Below are positions 38,059 through 46,574 of a stretch of DNA of 64,000 nt, in pieces. How positions within the stretch are numbered: position 1 is the first letter of the stretch; each line of letters opens with the position of its first letter. This stretch comes from Dyella kyungheensis (GTDB taxonomy: Bacteria; Pseudomonadota; Gammaproteobacteria; Xanthomonadales; Rhodanobacteraceae), in NCBI RefSeq assembly GCF_016905005.1, contig NZ_JADIKC010000007.1, positions 489,306 to 553,305 on the forward strand, read 5' to 3'. Below the pieces are notes generated by a model. The model made no database searches and was not told where the DNA came from. It worked only from the letters and a program-made list of their open reading frames with translations. The translations under genes were made by a program, and so were the position numbers.

Positions 38059-38985
38059 TCAGGCGCCCAGCGCCCGGCGCACCATGGCACCGAAACGGGC
38101 CTGATCGACCTCCATCACGATGCGCGCGTTGGCCGGCTGGCCCAGTCGGTCGGTCCAGTCCACCACGGTGGCGCCGCGGGTCAGGCGGCCGTCCATTTCG
38201 ACGGCGACGTGCCGTTCTTCCGCACGCGTCACCATGGCTGGATCGATCGCCACCGCCATCGCCAATGCATCCGCCGCGATCACGCCGCGGCGGCCGCGCT
38301 TGGCATTGAATGCACGCGCGGTGCCGAACACCTGCTCGAAGAAGCTGGCGCGCTGGTCGCCGGCCGCGATCCAGCCGTTGAATTCCTGGTCGTCGAAGGC
38401 GTGGCGCAGCACCACTTCCCAATCGACCAGGTCGAACTTCGGGAAGGCCTCGAACACCACATGTGCGGCCTCAGGGTCGAAACCGATATTGAATTCCGCT
38501 GGAAGCTTGCTCGTGTTGCCAAGCCCGGTGACCGCGCCGCCCATGACCACCAGGCGCTTCACGCGCTGCGGCAAGCCGGGATCGAGGCGCACGGCCAGGG
38601 CGAGATTGGTCAGCGGACCCAGCGCTACCAGGGTGAGATCGGGATGCTCGCGGGTGAGGCGGATCAGCGCGTGCGCGGCGTGCTCGTCGGCAGCCTGGCA
38701 CTTGGGTTCGGGGAAGCCTACGTCGCCCAGACCATCGGCACCATGCACATGCATGGCGTCTTCTTCCGGCATGCGCACGAGCGGCGTGGGGCAGCCCGGA
38801 AAAACAGGGGTCGGCTTGCGCACCAGATCGACCAGCGTGCGTGCATTGCGCACCGTATGAGCGAGACCGACATTGCCGGCCGCAATGGTCAGGCCGAGCA
38901 CCTCGGCATGCGCATGCGCCATCAGGATGGCGAGCGCATCGTCTACGCCGGGGTCGGTATCGATCAGCAACTGCAACTGGCTCAT
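38059..38985 (-). CDS. Inosine-uridine preferring nucleoside hydrolase family protein
   Basis: A 308-residue nucleoside hydrolase that cleaves the N-glycosidic bond of ribonucleosides. The calcium-binding N-terminal motif IDTDPGVDDALAIL is intact. Other family segments are VALGPLTNLALAVRLDP and VVMGGAVTGLGNTSKLPAEFNIGFDPEAA (the Ca-ligand Asp and Asn residues). The length is normal. It belongs to the IunH/RihB-type group; base preference cannot be read with certainty. It is a single gene in a minus-strand run with recG upstream. Confidence 0.92.
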   Translation of the reverse strand: MSQLQLLIDTDPGVDDALAILMAHAHAEVLGLTIAAGNVGLAHTVRNARTLVDLVRKPTPVFPGCPTPLVRMPEEDAMHVHGADGLGDVGFPEPKCQAADEHAAHALIRLTREHPDLTLVALGPLTNLALAVRLDPGLPQRVKRLVVMGGAVTGLGNTSKLPAEFNIGFDPEAAHVVFEAFPKFDLVDWEVVLRHAFDDQEFNGWIAAGDQRASFFEQVFGTARAFNAKRGRRGVIAADALAMAVAIDPAMVTRAEERHVAVEMDGRLTRGATVVDWTDRLGQPANARIVMEVDQARFGAMVRRALGA

Positions 38986-39092
38986 GGCGATCTTTCGCGG
39001 AGGGGATTGGTTAGCTTATGACGTTCGGGCGCGGGCGCAAAGAACCCGGCGCGCAACCGCAAAATCGTGTGCCGATCATCGTGAAAACACGC

Positions 39093-41210
39093 CTAGGCGT
39101 GGGCATAACGTGCGGCAGCACCGATCCAGCGCGCGATCAGCCCTTCCGCCTGCTGCGGATGATGCGCCAGCAACTGCTCGCCGACCTGCTGCACGGCAGG
39201 CAGCAGATGCGCATCGCGCGACAGGTCGGCAATGCGGAAACTCAACTGGCCCGTCTGCCGCGTGCCCAGCACTTCGCCGGGTCCGCGCAACTCAAGGTCT
39301 TTCTCGGCGATGCGGAAGCCGTCGTTGGTATCGCGCATCACCTGCAAGCGTTCGCGGGCCAGCTGCCCGAGGGGCGGCTGATACAACAGCACGCAGTTCG
39401 ACGCGATGGCGCCGCGCCCCACGCGTCCGCGCAACTGATGCAGCTGGGCCAGGCCGAGCCGCTCGCTGTTCTCGATCACCATCAGGCTGGCATTGGGGAC
39501 GTCCACGCCCACTTCAATCACGGTGGTGGAGACCAGCACCGAGAGTTCGCCTGCCTTGAAGCTATCCATCACCACCTGCTTCTCCTTGGGCTTCATGCGC
39601 CCATGGATCAGCCCGATGCGGCAGTCGGACAGCGCGGCCGACAACTCGGCGTGCGCCACTTCCGCCGCTTGCGCGCGCAACTGCTCGGATTCCTCGATCA
39701 GCGTACATACCCAGTACGCCTGCCTGCCCTCGAGGCAAGCCGCGTGGATGCGCTCGATCACATCGAAGCGGCGCGCGTTGGAAATCGCGATCGTCTGCAC
39801 CGGCGTGCGGCCGGGCGGCAGCTCGTCGATGGAAGACACGTCGAGGTCGGCATACGCGCTCATGGCCAGCGTGCGCGGAATAGGCGTCGCCGTGAGCACC
39901 AGCTGGTGCGGCACCAACCCGGCCTCGTGATCGGCGCCCTTGTCGCGCAGCGACAGGCGCTGCTGCACGCCGAAGCGATGCTGCTCGTCCACGATCACCA
40001 GCCCCAGCTGCGCGAACGACACGCCTTCCTGCATCAATGCATGCGTGCCGATCACTACGTGTGCACCCGATGCCACGCGCTGCAGCGCTTGTTGGCGCGC
40101 CTTGCCCGTCACCTTGCCGGCCAGCCAGGCCACCTCGATGCCCAGCGGCGTCAGCCAGTGGGTGAAATGATGCCGGTGTTGTTCCGCCAGCAGCTCGGTC
40201 GGCGCCATCAAGGCGACCTGCTGGCCGGACTCCACCGCCGCCAACGCCGCCAGCGCCGCCACGATGGTTTTACCGCTGCCTACATCGCCCTGTACCAGCC
40301 GCAACATCGGGTTGGCCTGGGCGATGTCCTTGGCGATCTCCGCACTCACGCGCTGCTGCGCACCGGTAAGCCCGAACGGCAGGCCGGCCAGCAGGCGCTC
40401 GCGCAATTCTCCGGTGCCCTGCAGACGGGGCGAATGCCGGCGGCGCACGGCAGCGCGCATGCGCTTGAGGCTCAGATGCTGGGTGAGCAGTTCCTCGAAC
40501 GCCAATCGCTGCTGCGCCGGATGGCGGCCCGTGGTGAGCTGGCCGAGGTTCGCATCCGGCGGCGGACGATGCACATAGAGCAGCGCCTCGCGCAGCGAGG
40601 TCAAACCGTGCTCGGTGCACAGTTCAGCGGGAATCAATTCCAGCTGCGCATCCTGCGGCAACAAGGCCAGCGCCTTGGCGATCACGCCAGCGAGGCGCTT
40701 CTGGCCCAGCCCCTCGGTGGTCGGATACACCGGCGTCAGCAATTCATCGACGGCGGCAGGCTCATCGCCACTCAGCCGCTGATACTGGGGATGCACCATC
40801 TCCAGCCCTTGCGCCGCCTGGCGTGCTTCGCCGTAGCAAAGCAGCCGGGTGCCGGGCTTGAGCTGCTCGGACTGGCTGCGGTTGAAATGGAAGAAGCGCA
40901 ACACCAGCGTCTGCCGCGAGTCGTCGGTGATCGCCACCTTCAGCTGCGGCCGGTAGCGGAAGCCTCGCTCGACGGCCTCGACCACACCCTCGACCTGCGC
41001 GCGCTCGCCGGGGCGCAAGTCGGCGATGGCGGTGACACGGGTGCGGTCTTCATAGCGCAGCGGCAGGTGGAACCACAGATCCTGCACACGCTCCAGGCCG
41101 AGCCGCGCCAGGGTCTCCGCCAGGGCCGGGCCGACGCCGGGCAACGCCGATACCGGCGTGGCGCCGGGATCGGAATGCATCGTGGCGGCATTGGCGCGAC
41201 GGGGCGGCAT
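39093..41210 (-). CDS. recG: ATP-dependent DNA helicase RecG
   Basis: A 705-residue helicase that remodels stalled forks and Holliday junctions. An N-terminal HhH/wedge OB domain (VSALPGVGPALAETLARLGLERVQDLWFHLP) is followed by Walker A in QGDVGSGKTIVAALA, motif II DEQHRFG, motif III LTATPIPRTLA, and motifs V and VI ending with the QLRGRVGRG block. A TRG-like C-terminal region completes it. The start is at the first Met (41210); a Met at residue 11 is an alternative. It lies 80 bp after ridA in the minus-strand run rpoZ-spoT-ridA-recG, resembling the E. coli spo locus where recG also follows spoT. Confidence 0.97.
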   Translation of the reverse strand: MPPRRANAATMHSDPGATPVSALPGVGPALAETLARLGLERVQDLWFHLPLRYEDRTRVTAIADLRPGERAQVEGVVEAVERGFRYRPQLKVAITDDSRQTLVLRFFHFNRSQSEQLKPGTRLLCYGEARQAAQGLEMVHPQYQRLSGDEPAAVDELLTPVYPTTEGLGQKRLAGVIAKALALLPQDAQLELIPAELCTEHGLTSLREALLYVHRPPPDANLGQLTTGRHPAQQRLAFEELLTQHLSLKRMRAAVRRRHSPRLQGTGELRERLLAGLPFGLTGAQQRVSAEIAKDIAQANPMLRLVQGDVGSGKTIVAALAALAAVESGQQVALMAPTELLAEQHRHHFTHWLTPLGIEVAWLAGKVTGKARQQALQRVASGAHVVIGTHALMQEGVSFAQLGLVIVDEQHRFGVQQRLSLRDKGADHEAGLVPHQLVLTATPIPRTLAMSAYADLDVSSIDELPPGRTPVQTIAISNARRFDVIERIHAACLEGRQAYWVCTLIEESEQLRAQAAEVAHAELSAALSDCRIGLIHGRMKPKEKQVVMDSFKAGELSVLVSTTVIEVGVDVPNASLMVIENSERLGLAQLHQLRGRVGRGAIASNCVLLYQPPLGQLARERLQVMRDTNDGFRIAEKDLELRGPGEVLGTRQTGQLSFRIADLSRDAHLLPAVQQVGEQLLAHHPQQAEGLIARWIGAAARYAHA

Positions 41211-41290
41211 CGATGAAGCCTAACCGAGCAAGCCCTCGCTCCGCAGCTGGCAGCGAGCGGCGGCCTGTCGGCGTGGAGCCTGCGGTTCGA

Positions 41291-41674
41291 TCAGTCGAGC
41301 ACCATGATGGCGTCCACTTCGATGTCGGCCAGCTTCGGCAGCGCGGACACCTCGATGGTGGAACGGGCCGGGAACGGCGCCTTGAAATACTCGGACATGA
41401 TCTCGTTGACGGTGGCGAAGTGGCCCAGGTGGGTCACGTAGATGCCCACGCGCACGATCTTTTCCAGCGAACCGCCGGCCGCTTCGGCGACCGCCTTGAG
41501 GTTCACGAACACCTGCCGCGCCTGCAGCGCGATATCGCCTTCGACCATGTTGCCGGTGGCCGGATCGAGCGGAATCTGGCCGGAGAAATACACGGTGTTG
41601 CCGGCGCGCACCGCCTGCGAATACGGGCCAATGGCGGCCGGCGCCTTATCGGTGCTGATGATGTCGCGGGACAT
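41291..41674 (-). CDS. ridA: RidA family reactive imine/enamine deaminase
   Basis: A 127-residue YjgF/RidA protein that hydrolyses reactive 2-aminoacrylate and similar enamines. Family features: APAAIGPYSQAVRAGNTVYFSGQIPLDP near the N-terminus (quoted here as IGPYSQAVRAG and VYFSGQIPLDP), QARQVFVNLKAVAEAAG and the active-site Arg in PARSTIEVSALP. Trimer-forming size. The start at 41674 follows GGAGAACCCC; an upstream open frame has no support. It lies between spoT and recG, all on the minus strand. Confidence 0.95.
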   Translation of the reverse strand: MSRDIISTDKAPAAIGPYSQAVRAGNTVYFSGQIPLDPATGNMVEGDIALQARQVFVNLKAVAEAAGGSLEKIVRVGIYVTHLGHFATVNEIMSEYFKAPFPARSTIEVSALPKLADIEVDAIMVLD

Positions 41675-41821
41675 GGGGTTCTCCGGGCAGGGGATGGGGG
41701 ATAGAGAATAGGCAGTGGACCGCGCCGATTCCCAGACGGGGATCATAGCCAGTCATCGAGGCGGCAAAAAGCCGCGCCACGTCCGGGCGCCACTCCATGC
41801 AGGATTTACCAGGCACCGCTC

Positions 41822-43987
41822 TTACAGCGGATAACGATAAGCGCCGCTGACCACGCCGGTGCGCCGCACGCGACGAATGACTTCGGCCAGGTGCTTGCGG
41901 TTCTTCACTTCGAGCGCGAACAACAGCGTGGCCGCCGCGGCATCGCGCTCGACGTATTCCACGTTCTCGATGTTCGAGTTCGCCGCGGCAATGGCCGCCG
42001 CCACCGTGGCCAGGACGCCGGGGCGATTGATGACTTCGATGCGGAGCTCGGCGCGGTAATCGCCCTGCACGTCGCGATCCCATTCGATCGCCACGCAGCG
42101 TTCCGGCGACTTGCGCAGCTCGACCACGTTCGGGCATTCCACGCGATGGACCACGATGCCCTTGCCCGACGAGAGATAACCGATGATCTCGTCACCCGGC
42201 AGCGGGTGGCAGCAATTGCTGAAGCTGAGCACGCCGCGCTCGGCACCGGTGATGCGGATCTTCTCCATCACATGCGGCGACTGCTGCACGTCGCTGGACT
42301 TCTTGCCCCGCGCCGCCACCAGCTGACTGGCGACGAGGTGCGGAATGCGGTTGCCCAGCGCGATATCCGACAGCAGTTCTTCCAGGCGCTTGAGCTTGGA
42401 GGTTTCCAGGAAACGGTCCAGCACGGCCGGCGGAATCGCGTCGAGGCTGGTGCCCAGCGCGTCGAGCGCGCGGTCGAGCATGCGATGGCCGAAATCCACC
42501 GCATCTTCGTGCTGCAGGTGTTTCAGGTACTGGCGAATCGCCGTGCGCGCCTTGCCGGTGACCACCGACTCCAGCCACGCCGGGTTCGGCAACGCCGACG
42601 GCGCCGTGATGATTTCCACCAGCTGGCCCGATTCCAGGCGCGTACGCAGCGGCACCAGCTTCTTGTCCACGCGTGCGGCCACGGCGTGATCGCCCACGTC
42701 GGTGTGCACGGCGTAGGCAAAGTCGAGTGCGGTGGCGTTGCGCGGCAAGGCGAGGATGTCGCCGCGCGGCGTGAACAGATAGACCTCGTCCGGGAACAGG
42801 TCGATCTTGACGTTCTCGATGAACTCCGACGACGACACCGTGTTGGCCTGGCTGTCCGCCAGCGACGACAGCCATTCGCGCGCACGTGCCTGCGCGCTGT
42901 TGGCCGGACCGGAATCGGTCTTGTAGGCCCAGTGCGCGGCCACGCCGCGTTCGGCCACCGAATCCATTTCCGCGGTGCGGATCTGCACTTCGATCGGTGC
43001 GCCGAACGGGCCCAGCAGCACGGTGTGCAGCGATTGATAACCGTTGGCCTTGGGGATCGCGATGAAATCCTTGAAGCGGCGATCCACCGGCTTGTACAAC
43101 CCGTGCACCGCACCCAGCGCCATGTAGCAACTCATGGCCGAATCCACCACGACGCGGAAGCCGTACACATCCATCAGCTGCGCAAAGCTCTTGTGCTCGT
43201 TGCGCATCTTCGAATAGATGCTCCACGGCGACTTGATCCGTCCCACCACCTTGGCGGTGATGTGGTCGGCCATCAGGCGCGTGGACAGTGCCGCTTCGAT
43301 CTTGCCCATCGCTTCGCGGCGGTTGCCCAGCGCCGCGCGGATGCGCTCGCTGATCACGCGGTAGCGATCGGGATACAGCGCGCGGAAGCCCAGGTCCTGC
43401 AGCTCCGCCTTGAACTTGTTCATGCCCAGGCGCTGCGCGATGGGCGCGTAGATTTCCAGCGTTTCGCGGGCGATGCGGCGGCGCGACGGCGCGTCTTTGG
43501 CGCCCAGCGTGCGCATGTTGTGCAGGCGGTCGGACAGCTTGATCAGGATCACGCGCAGGTCGCGCGCCATCGCCAGAAGCATCTTGCGAAAGCTTTCCGC
43601 ATCCGCTTCCTGGCGGCTGGAAAAGCTCATCTTGTCCAGCTTGGTGACGCCATCGACCAGCTCGGCCACGGTCTCGCCGAACTCGCTGGCGAGCTCGGCG
43701 CGGCTCAGCGCGGTGTCTTCCAGCGTGTCGTGCAGGATCGCCGCGATGATCGTCTCGGCGTCCATGCCCAGCTCGGCCAGGATGCCGGCCACGGCCACGG
43801 GGTGCGTGATATAGGGCTCACCGCTCTTGCGGGCCTGCCCCTCGTGCGCCACCGCGCCCACCTCGTAGGCACGGACCACGCGAGCCACTTGCGGCTCGGG
43901 CAGATAGGCCACGCGCTCCTTGAGCGCCAGCACGTAGGGCGGCAGCGTCGACGAATCCGGGGGGGTGGAGTCCGTGACGGCGGGCAT
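41822..43987 (-). CDS. spoT: Bifunctional (p)ppGpp synthase/hydrolase SpoT
   Basis: A 721-residue RSH protein. The N-terminal hydrolase domain has an intact HD motif (ILHDTLEDT) and VDGVTKLDKM. The synthetase domain carries RFKDFIAIPKANGYQSLHT, the RxKD form typical of bifunctional SpoT/Rel rather than the ExDD of monofunctional RelA. A TGS domain (VYLFTPRGDILALPRNATALDFAYAVHTDVGDH) and a C-terminal ACT domain follow. It balances ppGpp under fatty-acid, carbon and iron stress. The start at 43987 is chosen over an upstream Met for family length. It is downstream of rpoZ, gap 133 bp. Confidence 0.96.
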   Translation of the reverse strand: MPAVTDSTPPDSSTLPPYVLALKERVAYLPEPQVARVVRAYEVGAVAHEGQARKSGEPYITHPVAVAGILAELGMDAETIIAAILHDTLEDTALSRAELASEFGETVAELVDGVTKLDKMSFSSRQEADAESFRKMLLAMARDLRVILIKLSDRLHNMRTLGAKDAPSRRRIARETLEIYAPIAQRLGMNKFKAELQDLGFRALYPDRYRVISERIRAALGNRREAMGKIEAALSTRLMADHITAKVVGRIKSPWSIYSKMRNEHKSFAQLMDVYGFRVVVDSAMSCYMALGAVHGLYKPVDRRFKDFIAIPKANGYQSLHTVLLGPFGAPIEVQIRTAEMDSVAERGVAAHWAYKTDSGPANSAQARAREWLSSLADSQANTVSSSEFIENVKIDLFPDEVYLFTPRGDILALPRNATALDFAYAVHTDVGDHAVAARVDKKLVPLRTRLESGQLVEIITAPSALPNPAWLESVVTGKARTAIRQYLKHLQHEDAVDFGHRMLDRALDALGTSLDAIPPAVLDRFLETSKLKRLEELLSDIALGNRIPHLVASQLVAARGKKSSDVQQSPHVMEKIRITGAERGVLSFSNCCHPLPGDEIIGYLSSGKGIVVHRVECPNVVELRKSPERCVAIEWDRDVQGDYRAELRIEVINRPGVLATVAAAIAAANSNIENVEYVERDAAAATLLFALEVKNRKHLAEVIRRVRRTGVVSGAYRYPL

Positions 43988-44120
43988 GGATGTGCGGTCC
44001 CCGCTCAGGCGACCGCCTCGCATCGCGGCATGGATGCGAGGTTGGCGGCTGGCAGCACACAGCGCAAAACGCCGGACAAGCCGGCGCTCAGGCGTTTGTG
44101 GCTACAGCCGCCGCCATCCA

Positions 44121-44411
44121 TCAGTCATCTCCGCCCTTGGAGAGATCGTCGTCCACTTCCGCCGCGGCCCACTCCAGCGCTTCGCGCTCGGCGCGCTCGC
44201 GCTCGGCCTTGTCGATCTCGTCGATGGTGGCCTGGTCGATGCGGCGGTCGGCGATTTCGCGCAAGGCGAGCACGGTCGGCTTATCATGGTCGGGATGAAC
44301 TGCCGGCTCGGCACCCTTGGAGAGCTGGCGGGCGCGCTTGGTCGCCATCAGCACCAGTTCGAAGCGGTTGTCGACCACCTGCAGGCAGTCTTCGACGGTA
44401 ATGCGGGCCAT
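44121..44411 (-). CDS. rpoZ: RNA polymerase omega subunit
   Basis: A 96-residue omega subunit. [30 protein letters not shown] is nearly invariant among gammaproteobacteria (quoted in parts: [26 protein letters not shown]). It binds the beta-prime C-terminus and forms part of a ppGpp site. Downstream spoT reflects the usual rpoZ-spoT pair. Unusually, gmk does not lie directly upstream: it is about 4.9 kb away, with the mla block in between. The acidic C-terminal tail ([12 protein letters not shown]) is variable in the family. Confidence 0.97.
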   Translation of the reverse strand: MARITVEDCLQVVDNRFELVLMATKRARQLSKGAEPAVHPDHDKPTVLALREIADRRIDQATIDEIDKAERERAEREALEWAAAEVDDDLSKGGDD

Positions 44412-44566
44412 CTGAAATCCTCAGAAAATAAAACGACTTATCATCTGTCAGTGTAGCCAGCGGCGGCTTTGCTGGCAATGCAGCAAGGCTTATGATGCAC
44501 GGTCCGCGCCGCCTGCAGGCTGGCTCCCTAGGACTTTGGGGGCCTGTACATAATAAAAAACCCAAC

Positions 44567-44582
44567 AGTACAATATTGTACT
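44567..44582. promoter_or_regulatory. AT-rich 16-bp perfect palindrome between rpoZ and mlaA
   Basis: AGTACAATATTGTACT is fully self-complementary. It lies 31 bp upstream of mlaA inside a markedly AT-rich stretch (44546-44582) that also holds a run of six As. It could be an operator, or overlap divergent core promoters of rpoZ and mlaA. Confidence 0.5.
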
Positions 44583-44613
44583 CCCCCTACCCCGCTCCAG
44601 GACTGTCGCCTCC

Positions 44614-45459
44614 ATGCCGTCCGCCCTTCGCTCCCTCGTCATGCGCTGCCTGCCTTTGCTGGCCATTGCGCTGCTCGCCGGCTGCTCGATCGCCAAGCCG
44701 CGAACCGACGACCCGTACGAGAAGATGAACCGCAAGGTTTACGCGTTCAACAACTCGCTGGACCAGGCGATCATCCGCCCCGTGGCCGTGGGTTACCGCA
44801 AGGTGACCAACCCGACCATCCGGCGCTGCATGACCGACTTCTTCACCAATATCCGCATGCCGATCACGGTGGCGAACGACCTGCTGCAGGCGCGCCCGAA
44901 GCAGGCGCTGCAAGGCAGCGGCCGTTTCCTGGTGAACCTGACCCTGGGTATCGGCGGCTTCTTCGACCCGGCCAGCCAGCTGGGCATTCCGCTGGGCGAC
45001 ACCGACTTTGGCGTAACCTTGGCGCGTTGGGGCGTGCCCGATGGCCCGTTCCTGATGGTGCCGTTGTTTGGCCCGACCACCGGGCGCGACTTCTGGCAGG
45101 TGCCGGTCGATGGCTATTTCTTCGATCCGATCAGCTATTTCTCGCGCAACAACAGCTACAAGTACGGCCAGGAATACCTGCCTGAGCTGATGTACCTGGT
45201 GACCATCCGCGCCAGCGCCATCGATGCGGAAAGCTTCCTCAATTCCGCCTACGACCCGTACGCCTTCATCCGCGACGCCTACCGCCAGCAGCGCATCTAC
45301 AAGATCTACGACGGCAATCCGCCGGAAGAAGTGATCGAGCAGCTGCAGGGCCTGCACGACAAGAGCTTCGATCCCGACGAACTGCTCGACGAGCAGCAGA
45401 AGTGGGAGACCAAGCAGCCGCAGGCATCGCAGGATTCGCCGCAGGCCAAGAAGGACTGA
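44614..45459 (+). CDS. mlaA: Phospholipid transport lipoprotein MlaA (VacJ)
   Basis: A 281-residue outer-membrane lipoprotein of the Mla retrograde phospholipid pathway. The signal peptide ends in the lipobox LLAGCSIA. Conserved family blocks: RTDDPYEKMNRKVYAFNNSLD, PITVANDLLQ, GSGRFLVNLTLGIGGFFDPAS and DTDFGVTLARWGVPDGPFLMVPLFGPTTGRD (quoted in shorter pieces: DPYEKMNRKVYAFN and GVPDGPFLMVPLFGP). The C-terminal tail is Gln/Asp/Lys-rich. It is convergent with mlaB and divergent from rpoZ, so mlaA is not in one transcript with mlaFEDCB. A shared terminator follows. Confidence 0.95.
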   Translation: MPSALRSLVMRCLPLLAIALLAGCSIAKPRTDDPYEKMNRKVYAFNNSLDQAIIRPVAVGYRKVTNPTIRRCMTDFFTNIRMPITVANDLLQARPKQALQGSGRFLVNLTLGIGGFFDPASQLGIPLGDTDFGVTLARWGVPDGPFLMVPLFGPTTGRDFWQVPVDGYFFDPISYFSRNNSYKYGQEYLPELMYLVTIRASAIDAESFLNSAYDPYAFIRDAYRQQRIYKIYDGNPPEEVIEQLQGLHDKSFDPDELLDEQQKWETKQPQASQDSPQAKKD

Positions 45460-45480
45460 CCGGTCGTTCGACCTGTGCAC

Positions 45481-45509
45481 AAAAAAAGGGGCCGCGAGGC
45501 CCCTTTTTC
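45481..45509. terminator. Bidirectional terminator between mlaA and mlaB
   Basis: Stem AAGGGGCC / GGCCCCTT with a GCGA loop, flanked by seven As on the left and five Ts on the right. It serves both mlaA and the convergent mla operon. Confidence 0.92.
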
Positions 45510-45535
45510 GTATCTATCAATGGATGGCGCCAGGT

Positions 45536-45841
45536 TCAGGCCATCAGGCCTTCGACTTCGCACACGCTGGCCAGCAGGTGCATGCCTTCGGGCATGTTGC
45601 GCACGTTGAGCTTGCGCCCCCGCTCGGCCGACTGCGCCAGCACCGCCAGCACGCAGGCGAGGCCGGCGCTGTCGCTGCGGCTGACGCCGGCCAGGTCCAG
45701 CTCCGAACGGCCATCGCGTGCCACCGCGGCATCGATCGCCTTGAGCGCCGCCGCCGCCGTGCCGAACGTCAGCTCGCCGGACACGCGTACGCTGCCCGGC
45801 GAGCCTTCATCGATGCGAATGGCTGCGGCAGCTGTGTTCAC
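45536..45841 (-). CDS. mlaB: STAS-domain protein MlaB
   Basis: A 101-residue STAS protein that binds the MlaF ATPase and stabilises the MlaFE complex. Visible STAS features: GELTFGTAAAALKAIDA, then ELDLAGVSRSDSAGLACVLAVLA, where the conserved Ser/Asp loop precedes a helix (shown in parts: ELDLAGVSRSDSAGLA). The start overlaps the mlaC stop (ATGA). It is the last gene of the operon, followed by a terminator. Confidence 0.92.
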   Translation of the reverse strand: MNTAAAAIRIDEGSPGSVRVSGELTFGTAAAALKAIDAAVARDGRSELDLAGVSRSDSAGLACVLAVLAQSAERGRKLNVRNMPEGMHLLASVCEVEGLMA

Positions 45842-46521
45842 TGCTTGGAACCCTGCTGGCCCTTGGTGTCCTGCTCCATTTCCTTCAGCGCCTGGTCGCC
45901 CTGGGTTTCCAGGTTGGCGATCAGCTTTTCGATGCCCACCTTGCGGATTTCGGCATCGACCTGGTTGCGATAGTTGGTGATGTACGAGATGCCTTCGATG
46001 ATCACGTCGTAGGCCTTCCAGGCACCGTTCTTGTCCTTGCGGAAGGCGTAGTCGACCGCGATGGTCTTGCCGTCGTCCAGCACCACCTGGCTGCGCACGA
46101 TGGTGCGCTTGTCGCTCATGTCGCCGGTGAACGGCAGCACCTTCACGCGGCCACGGGTGTAGTCGAGCAGGCCTTCGGCGTAGCGATGGGTGATCGATTC
46201 ATAGAACGCCTTGGCGAAGCGCGAACGCTGTTCAGGCGTCGCCTCGCGGGCGTGCTGGCCGAGCACCAGGATCGAGGCGTAATCGATGTCGAAGTGCGGC
46301 AGGAACGCGTCGTCGATCACGTGGATCAGCTTTTCGCGGTTGTTCTTCAGTTCCTGCTGGTGGCCGTCGATCGCCTTGGCGAGATCGTCGGACACCGCCT
46401 GCACGACCTGCACCGGCGTCTGCTCGGTGGCAGCGCCCTGGGCCGCGGCCTGCGCGAACACGGGGGCAGCGATCGCGCTGCCGAAAGCGATGGCGGTGGC
46501 AATGGCCAGACTGCGCAACAT
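45838..46521 (-). CDS. mlaC: Periplasmic phospholipid-binding protein MlaC
   Basis: A 227-residue periplasmic shuttle that carries phospholipids between MlaA in the outer membrane and the MlaD ring. The signal peptide (LRSLAIATAIAFGSAIAAPVFAQA) starts at ATG 46521, with AGGAG upstream; a longer frame is rejected. Family blocks: FLPHFDIDYASILVLGQHAR, SRFAKAFYESITHRYAEGLL and YDVIIEGISYITNYRNQ. The C-terminus is Lys/Gln-rich. It lies 53 bp after mlaD and overlaps mlaB by 4 bp. Confidence 0.94.
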   Translation of the reverse strand: MLRSLAIATAIAFGSAIAAPVFAQAAAQGAATEQTPVQVVQAVSDDLAKAIDGHQQELKNNREKLIHVIDDAFLPHFDIDYASILVLGQHAREATPEQRSRFAKAFYESITHRYAEGLLDYTRGRVKVLPFTGDMSDKRTIVRSQVVLDDGKTIAVDYAFRKDKNGAWKAYDVIIEGISYITNYRNQVDAEIRKVGIEKLIANLETQGDQALKEMEQDTKGQQGSKQ

Positions 46522-46574
46522 GGGGAAACTCCTGGGAGATATGTCGTTGGAATATCGGTGCGCGATGGGCCGAT

